NCBI GenBank assembly: GCA_964603125.1
Contig: CAZRUA010000105.1
Coordinates: 1-12,404, forward strand
DNA length: 12,404 nucleotides
Origin: CAZRUA01 sp964603125
GTDB taxonomy: Bacteria; Bacteroidota; Bacteroidia; B-17B0; Aurantibacillaceae
Direction of reading: 5' to 3'
Within the stretch, counting starts at the first letter, position 1. Each line of letters begins with the position of its first letter. Positions 8,292 through 12,404 of the stretch are shown here, piece after piece. The notes beneath the pieces are model-generated. The model ran no database searches. It worked only from the letters and a program-made list of their open reading frames with translations, and was not told the origin of the DNA. The position numbers were made by a program, and so were the translations under genes.

Positions 8292-9465
8292 TATTTTTCT
8301 TTCTTTTTCTATTACGAGCCACAATAATTAAAGGTATAAGTAATCCACCTCCGCCAATTAGGAACCATTTACTTGAGTTATTTTTTTCTTTATTGTCAAT
8401 TTTCTCTGTTTTTTGAATGCTCTTTAAACTTTTCTTAACCGAATCAATTTTTGCAGCACTAATACTATCTTCGGGGACAAAGTTTAAACTATCATTATTC
8501 GTTTTGAGAGATAAATTTTGATTTTCAGCAGTTTTTGTAAGGTCAACAAACGAGAGTAATTCAGTAGTGTTTAAGTTAATTTTATCCCAATTTATTTTGT
8601 AACCATTGTGATTGTCTTTGATTAAATTTTTCCAGCTTACACCGCCTAAAATACTTCCCATACCTTCTTTTAGATAAGTTGATTCTTTAGGCATTTCTAC
8701 GTTTTTATATTTTAATTTTAAAACGTCCATGTTTTTTATTTTAGCATCAATTTGCGTAGATGTATTGCCGTAATATTCTTTTGAGATTTTATAGTAAGCC
8801 TTTGCGTATTCAATAGATATTAAATTGGCTGATAAATCGCCCATATCTTCCATTAGGCTGGCCATTATAACGTCTTTGTTGGGTGTAAAAGGAAAGCGCT
8901 CGCGCACCTGCAGGTTTAGATGGTCAAATGTTTGTGAGTTGTTTTCTTGAGCACTCGATAAATTTAAAACGCTGTTTTGTGTTAAGTAATTAGGGTCCGT
9001 TTTTAGTTTGAGTTTTGTTTCCAATACTTTAACATGAATCCACTCGCTTCCTTCATGATCATGAGGATTTAAAGCCATATCCAGTTTAATGTATTTTAAG
9101 GCACTATCATTTTGCCCAACAAGTTCATAAGCTGTTCCTAAATTTGCGGCAATTTTGTATTCGGTAGGATATGCTTTTTGTAAGTTTTGCAAAAGTGTTA
9201 AAGCCTCAGTTGTTTTACCTAACTTTAATAAGCATAATGAGTAATCGGAAAGAAGCATATAGTTATGCTCTTTCTTTAGTTTAGCTTCCAATTTTTGGAG
9301 CTTGTTAAAGTTCATTTCCAAATTAAAGTTTTTATCAAAACGAGTAATCATATCCGTTTCCACTAACTTACCTTCTTTGGTTAGAGCAAAGTAAAAGTTA
9401 CCACAGGCGTTTGCTGGCATTACAATCGCAATTGATAAAAGAAAAAGTGCTACAAGTTTATACAT
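8284..9465 (-). CDS. TPR-repeat secreted protein with C-terminal membrane anchor
   Basis: The 393-residue protein begins with a clear signal peptide (residues 1-20, ending PANA before CGNFYF). The Cys at 21 follows ANA, which fits signal peptidase I better than lipidation. At least two tetratricopeptide units are visible (about 70-102 and 104-137, with EALTLLQNLQKAYP and NLGTAYELVGQNDSALKYI). They are followed by a distinctive block at about 180-233 (FDHLNLQVRERFPFTP, then MASLMEDMGDL) that looks conserved but that I cannot name. Residues 330-366 are charged and low-complexity. The tail is W-F-L-I-G-G-G-G, a hydrophobic stretch to 383, then RNRKRKK (384-390), so most of the protein faces the periplasm with its C terminus anchored in the inner membrane. 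The start lies 9 bases after the stop of the Kazal-like gene, so both are probably co-transcribed. A scaffolding role is inferred from the TPRs; the partner is unknown. Confidence 0.8.
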   Translation of the reverse strand: MYKLVALFLLSIAIVMPANACGNFYFALTKEGKLVETDMITRFDKNFNLEMNFNKLQKLEAKLKKEHNYMLLSDYSLCLLKLGKTTEALTLLQNLQKAYPTEYKIAANLGTAYELVGQNDSALKYIKLDMALNPHDHEGSEWIHVKVLETKLKLKTDPNYLTQNSVLNLSSAQENNSQTFDHLNLQVRERFPFTPNKDVIMASLMEDMGDLSANLISIEYAKAYYKISKEYYGNTSTQIDAKIKNMDVLKLKYKNVEMPKESTYLKEGMGSILGGVSWKNLIKDNHNGYKINWDKINLNTTELLSFVDLTKTAENQNLSLKTNNDSLNFVPEDSISAAKIDSVKKSLKSIQKTEKIDNKEKNNSSKWFLIGGGGLLIPLIIVARNRKRKKNIN

Positions 9466-9474
9466 GTTTTAAAT

Positions 9475-9678
9475 TTAGGGATTTACTCTAATTCCTTGTC
9501 GATGAGCTTCACATTCGTTGCAATAGGTTTTTCCATCACAGCCTATAACGCCAGGACAATCAGCTGTGCAAGCATTGTTATGTACTAGGCTTGAATCATA
9601 GCACGATGATTCTTTTTCTTTACATGAAAATAAACTAGCTACTAAAGCCAATAAAAAAAGTATGATTAATTTTTTCAT
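9475..9678 (-). CDS. Small Kazal-like cysteine-rich lipoprotein (67 aa)
   Basis: A signal peptide (MKKLIILFLLALVASLFSC) ends in a lipobox-like LFSC, so Cys19 is probably lipidated and the protein membrane-anchored. The mature part is only about 48 residues with six further cysteines (26, 37, 41, 47, 53, 56). The segment CDGKTYCNEC (47-56) is the Kazal protease-inhibitor signature C-x-DG-x-TY-x-N-x-C in a modified form. An additional Cys sits between TY and N, and the usual distal Cys after the signature is missing because the protein ends at GIRVNP. Kazal domains bind and inhibit serine proteases; whether this variant does is unproven. The size, coding-like composition and 9-base spacing to the TPR gene support a real gene and a two-gene unit. 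No obvious promoter was seen in the 112 bases upstream, so read-through from the FG-GAP gene is possible. Confidence 0.85.
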   Translation of the reverse strand: MKKLIILFLLALVASLFSCKEKESSCYDSSLVHNNACTADCPGVIGCDGKTYCNECEAHRQGIRVNP

Positions 9679-9790
9679 ATTTCTGCTTTAATATACTTAA
9701 CGATTTATTAAGTGTTTTATTGCATTTGTGTTATAAAATCAGATTCACAGTTTTTTGATTGACTTTGTATTCCGTTAAATAGAATTTAGC

Positions 9791-11620
9791 TCAGTTTACT
9801 ACAATTTTCTTATAATATTTTCCGGTTACGCATTCAACGACTGCAAAATAAATTCCTTGACTCAAAATAGATGTATTGATAGTTGTTTTTGAGTTTTTTA
9901 TAACTTGTTCCTTCTTATAACTTAAAACTCTGCCGGTGTTATCGATTAATGAAATTAGAACATTTTGTGGAGTCTCTAGTGCGAAATTTATTTCTAACGT
10001 TTTTGCTTCATTATTGTAGATGAAATTAACATAATCAATTGTACTATTAACTTCAACTTGCCCTACAGTTGAAAAATAGTAAGGATTTGATTTAATTCTA
10101 CATCCACTGCTATCTTGAATAACAACCGAATAATTGCCAATTGTATTTGGATGTATGTTTGAGACACTATCAGTTATTAGAATAGAATCGTTCAAATACC
10201 ATTGTATGGTATTTGAACTGATGTTTGAAAATAGGTAACCGTGGTTATAATTGATTGTAGGGATTTGTACATGATTAACATTAATGTTAATTGAGGCATC
10301 AATATTACAGTTTGAGGTGGTAGTAGCGGTAACCATATAATTTCCAGATTGTTGCGGGTTTATCAAGACGGAATCAGTTATTACACCATTCGACCAAATA
10401 TAAGAAGTTCCTCCAGTAGCTGACAGAATAATTGAATCGCCTGGGCAAACACTATCTTTCGATGCAGATATAATTATGTTGCCAGTCCCACTTAAGAAAC
10501 TAACAATATTTTGAGAGCTGTAACTTGAACCAATGATATCAATGAAATTATCATTATTAATATCACATGGGGTTAAATAATCTACGTTACTTGAACTATT
10601 GAATATGTTTCCAACAAATTTTGTAAAATTACCATTACCATGTCCCAATAAAAAAGGTTTGTTGTTTGAATTGAAAATAATATCGAGAAGATTATCGTGG
10701 TTTATATCACATACTGCAATTTTTCTTGGAGAAGCATTAATTTCATACCCTTTATTGTATGAGAATGTTCCATTCCCATTGTTTAGGTATATTAATATTG
10801 AATCTTGTAGACTGAAGGTTTGGACAATAGATAAGTCAATATACCCATCATTATTAAAATCTCCTCCGTTTATATCTTCAGCACTGCCAGAAGGTGAGTA
10901 AATCTGTGTTTGTTGAAAATTCCTATTTCCTGAGTTAACGAATATACGTAAAGCATTACTAATTCTATTCGCAACTGCAAAATCTTTTTTCCCATCATTA
11001 TTTAAATCAGCTATAAAAAGTCGCATGTTTGCCTCCCAAGCATTCGTATTATATTGATTTAACACGAAATTATATCCGCTGCCGTCCCCAAAAAAAATAC
11101 AAATATTTGAATTAAACCATTTACCTATAATAATGTCATTATTTCCATCATTATCCATATCTTCAATATCAATTGCAAGAGGAGGGTAATTAACTGCACC
11201 GTTTGGTAACTGAACAAGTACTGAAAGGGTTGTAGATAATGTAAAATTAATCAAAGCATTGTTAAGATAAATAAACACTTTTGAAGTAGGTCTTTGATTA
11301 CAGATTATATCAAGCAAATTATCATTATTTATATCTCCAAGTGTCACATTAAAGGCTTGCATTGGGGTGTGAATAGAATCTATAAATATAAAATTTCCAT
11401 TACCATCACCTTTTAAAATTACTATTACACCTGGGATTTCATTTGCAGTTACAACATCAATTAAACCATCCCCATCTATATCTCCAATATCATGAGAGAC
11501 GGGTATTATTTGTGTATCACTAAATTTCGGTGCTTGGATGCATGGCGGATTGAGCTGTGTTTGGCTGAAATTTGTTAGTTGCAAAAATAGAAGTAAGAGT
11601 GTTATGAATTTTTTTTTCAT
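9791..11620 (-). CDS. T9SS-secreted FG-GAP (VCBS) seven-bladed propeller protein
   Basis: The 609-residue protein has a signal peptide (1-20, ending NFSQ). Seven calcium-loop motifs of the type DxNxDGxxD then start at residues 47, 96, 154, 205, 254, 305 and 353, spaced 48-58 residues apart. This is what a complete seven-bladed integrin-like beta-propeller needs. Two Ig/PKD-like segments follow: about 383-449 (SVCPGDSIILSATGG, then GNYMVTAT) and 453-517 (TIQWYLNDSI, then GNYSVVIQDSSGC). Residues about 535-609 are a type A T9SS sorting domain (NVLISLIDNTGRVLS, then SQGIYFAVVE, ending KYYKKIVVN). It should cross the outer membrane and be released or attached to the cell surface. No catalytic domain is visible; adhesion or polysaccharide binding is inferred. 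The ATG at 11618-11620 follows the terminator of the RNase Y gene by about 140 bases, so it should have its own promoter. No terminator is seen after its stop. Confidence 0.93.
   Translation of the reverse strand: MKKKFITLLLLFLQLTNFSQTQLNPPCIQAPKFSDTQIIPVSHDIGDIDGDGLIDVVTANEIPGVIVILKGDGNGNFIFIDSIHTPMQAFNVTLGDINNDNLLDIICNQRPTSKVFIYLNNALINFTLSTTLSVLVQLPNGAVNYPPLAIDIEDMDNDGNNDIIIGKWFNSNICIFFGDGSGYNFVLNQYNTNAWEANMRLFIADLNNDGKKDFAVANRISNALRIFVNSGNRNFQQTQIYSPSGSAEDINGGDFNNDGYIDLSIVQTFSLQDSILIYLNNGNGTFSYNKGYEINASPRKIAVCDINHDNLLDIIFNSNNKPFLLGHGNGNFTKFVGNIFNSSSNVDYLTPCDINNDNFIDIIGSSYSSQNIVSFLSGTGNIIISASKDSVCPGDSIILSATGGTSYIWSNGVITDSVLINPQQSGNYMVTATTTSNCNIDASININVNHVQIPTINYNHGYLFSNISSNTIQWYLNDSILITDSVSNIHPNTIGNYSVVIQDSSGCRIKSNPYYFSTVGQVEVNSTIDYVNFIYNNEAKTLEINFALETPQNVLISLIDNTGRVLSYKKEQVIKNSKTTINTSILSQGIYFAVVECVTGKYYKKIVVN
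10190..10218. repeat. Perfect 13-bp inverted repeat inside the FG-GAP gene
   Basis: Arms at 10190-10202 (GTTCAAATACCAT) and 10206-10218 (ATGGTATTTGAAC) are exact reverse complements separated by TGT. The structure lies in the part encoding residues 468-478 (SNTIQWYLN) of the second Ig-like segment and does not disrupt the frame. There is no T tract, so it is not a typical terminator. Function unknown; it may be chance in AT-rich coding sequence. Confidence 0.8.
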
Positions 11621-11678
11621 ATTGATGCTGTTTGATTATTCGCTAATATAAAATAGATATGGTAGAGTTATATTTGTA

Positions 11679-11715
11679 AATGAGTAACTGGTAGAAAAGA
11701 ATAAATAACTGGTAG
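11679..11715 (-). promoter_or_regulatory. Pair of direct repeats, 21-base period, upstream of the T9SS gene
   Basis: On the minus strand the unit CTACCAGTTAYTYATT occurs twice (11715-11700 and 11694-11679). The copies match at 14 of 16 bases and their first ten are identical. The start-to-start distance is 21 bases, two helical turns, so a dimer or two protomers could bind one DNA face. The nearer copy ends 58 bases upstream of the FG-GAP start codon. A poor -7-like element (TATATTAG, 11650-11643) lies between them, with no clear -33 box, which would fit an activator-dependent promoter. Spacing and GTT core recall LytTR-family sites, but the match to that consensus is imperfect. Confidence 0.45.
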
Positions 11716-11756
11716 TTTAAGAAGTAATTGCAGTAGATTGTAGATTTTGAGGAATG

Positions 11757-11782
11757 AAAAAGGGAGCTTTTAGCTCCCTTTT
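11757..11782 (-). terminator. Intrinsic terminator of the RNase Y gene
   Basis: An 11-base-pair perfect inverted repeat (arms 11758-11768 and 11772-11782, core GGGAGCT/AGCTCCC, 3-base loop) begins 4 bases after the RNase Y stop codon. Read on the minus strand, the stem is followed by five T (11761-11757), the standard form of an intrinsic terminator. It separates RNase Y transcription from the T9SS gene downstream. Confidence 0.9.
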
Positions 11783-11785
11783 AAA

Positions 11786-12404
11786 TTACTTAGCAATACC
11801 AGTAGCACGCTTTTCACGTATCACAGTTACTTTAACCTGACCGGGATAGGTCATTTCAGTTTGTATACGTTGTGAAATATCAAATGCTAGTGTATCTGCA
11901 TCCGCATCAGTTACTTTATCTGAAGATACAATTACACGTAATTCGCGACCTGCTTGTATAGCATATGTTTTTTCAACACCAGCGTATCCTAAGGCTAATG
12001 CTTCTAAATCTTTCAAACGCTTCATGTATTGTTCAGCAACCTCGCGACGAGCTCCAGGACGGGCACCACTAATAGCATCACAAACTTGCACAATTGGCGA
12101 AATTAAAGAAGTCATTTCTATTTCATCATGGTGAGCACCAATTGCATTACATACTTCTGGTTTTTCCTTATACTTCTCAGCCAACTTCATACCTAAAATA
12201 GCATGTGGTAATTCTGGTTCTTCATCAGGCACTTTACCAATATCATGTAATAAACCAGCACGTTTTGCAACTTTAGGATTTAAACCTAATTCAGCGGCCA
12301 TAATAGCACAAAGATTAGCAACCTCGCGGCTATGTTGTAATAAGTTTTGTCCGTAAGAAGAACGATATTTCATACGCCCAACCATACGAATTAATTCTGG
12401 GTGT
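11786..12404 (-). CDS. rny: Ribonuclease Y, C-terminal part (5' end outside window)
   Basis: RNase Y is a membrane-anchored endoribonuclease that starts mRNA decay in many bacteria. Only its C-terminal 205 or so residues are in the window. The frame runs to the edge, adding HPELIR before the Met at 12385, so that Met is internal. Numbered from it, the HD phosphohydrolase domain is intact: MKYRSSYGQNLLQHSREV (5-22) with His18, LLHDIGK (45-51) with the HD pair at 47-48, AHHDE (84-88) and Asp103 in VCDAISGARPG (101-111). The family-specific C-terminal domain follows (about 125-199, with GVEKTYAIQAGRELRVIV and the end TGIAK). The N-terminal membrane helix, coiled coil and KH domain would be encoded beyond the right edge. 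The codon choice looks like the rest of the window, and a terminator lies directly after the stop. Confidence 0.96.
   Translation of the reverse strand, partial: HPELIRMVGRMKYRSSYGQNLLQHSREVANLCAIMAAELGLNPKVAKRAGLLHDIGKVPDEEPELPHAILGMKLAEKYKEKPEVCNAIGAHHDEIEMTSLISPIVQVCDAISGARPGARREVAEQYMKRLKDLEALALGYAGVEKTYAIQAGRELRVIVSSDKVTDADADTLAFDISQRIQTEMTYPGQVKVTVIREKRATGIAK

Noticed and set aside
9695..9713. ACTTAA-N7-TTAAGT inverted repeat upstream of the Kazal-like gene as an operator
   Set aside because: Six-base AT-rich arms occur often by chance in this composition; nothing else supports it.
1..12404. Mobile element, CRISPR, defence system or biosynthetic cluster
   Set aside because: No transposase, integrase, repeat array, terminal inverted repeats, tRNA or nuclease/helicase defence pair was found; gene content and base use look like ordinary chromosome.

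Overview
The window is about one-third G+C and reads as the chromosome of a Bacteroidota bacterium, probably Flavobacteriia-like or a relative. The best evidence is an FG-GAP protein ending in a type IX secretion (T9SS) sorting domain. Supporting signs are many signal peptides ending in the style 'FSQ', a DUF1343/GH171 protein, a PAS/SpoIIE phosphatase with the wording typical of this phylum, and a very large secreted protein of a kind I associate with Bacteroidota but cannot name. No rRNA, tRNA, insertion sequence, CRISPR array, prophage or origin is visible. No gene-free stretch exceeds 300 bases; the longest gap is the 165 bases at 11621-11785.

Layout, left to right. (1) 2-1075, plus strand: the 3' part of a PAS-SpoIIE phosphatase gene whose start lies outside the window. 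(2) 1134-1169: a strong bidirectional terminator separating it from the converging gene. (3) 1193-5659, minus: a 1488-residue secreted, beta-rich protein of unknown function. (4) 5797-6987, minus: a DUF1343 (NamZ/GH171-type) peptidoglycan-fragment hydrolase. (5) 7032-8291, plus: a LolC/LolE-type ABC permease that apparently starts at TTG, diverging from (4) across 44 bases. (6) 8284-9465 and 9475-9678, both minus: a TPR protein with a C-terminal membrane anchor, preceded 9 bases away by a small Kazal-like lipoprotein, apparently one transcription unit. Its end overlaps the permease gene by 8 bases. (7) 9791-11620, minus: a T9SS-exported seven-bladed FG-GAP propeller protein, with a pair of 21-base-period direct repeats upstream. 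(8) 11786-12404, minus: the 3' part of the ribonuclease Y gene, closed by a clear terminator.

The common theme is the cell envelope. At least five products are secreted, lipidated or membrane-bound: the giant protein, the muramidase, the permease, the Kazal/TPR pair and the T9SS protein. RNase Y and the SpoIIE phosphatase are housekeeping or signalling genes. I see no single dedicated multi-gene system. The parts that look least explained are the giant protein, with a winged-helix-like insert, the Kazal/TPR pair, and the regulatory-looking direct repeats ahead of the T9SS gene.
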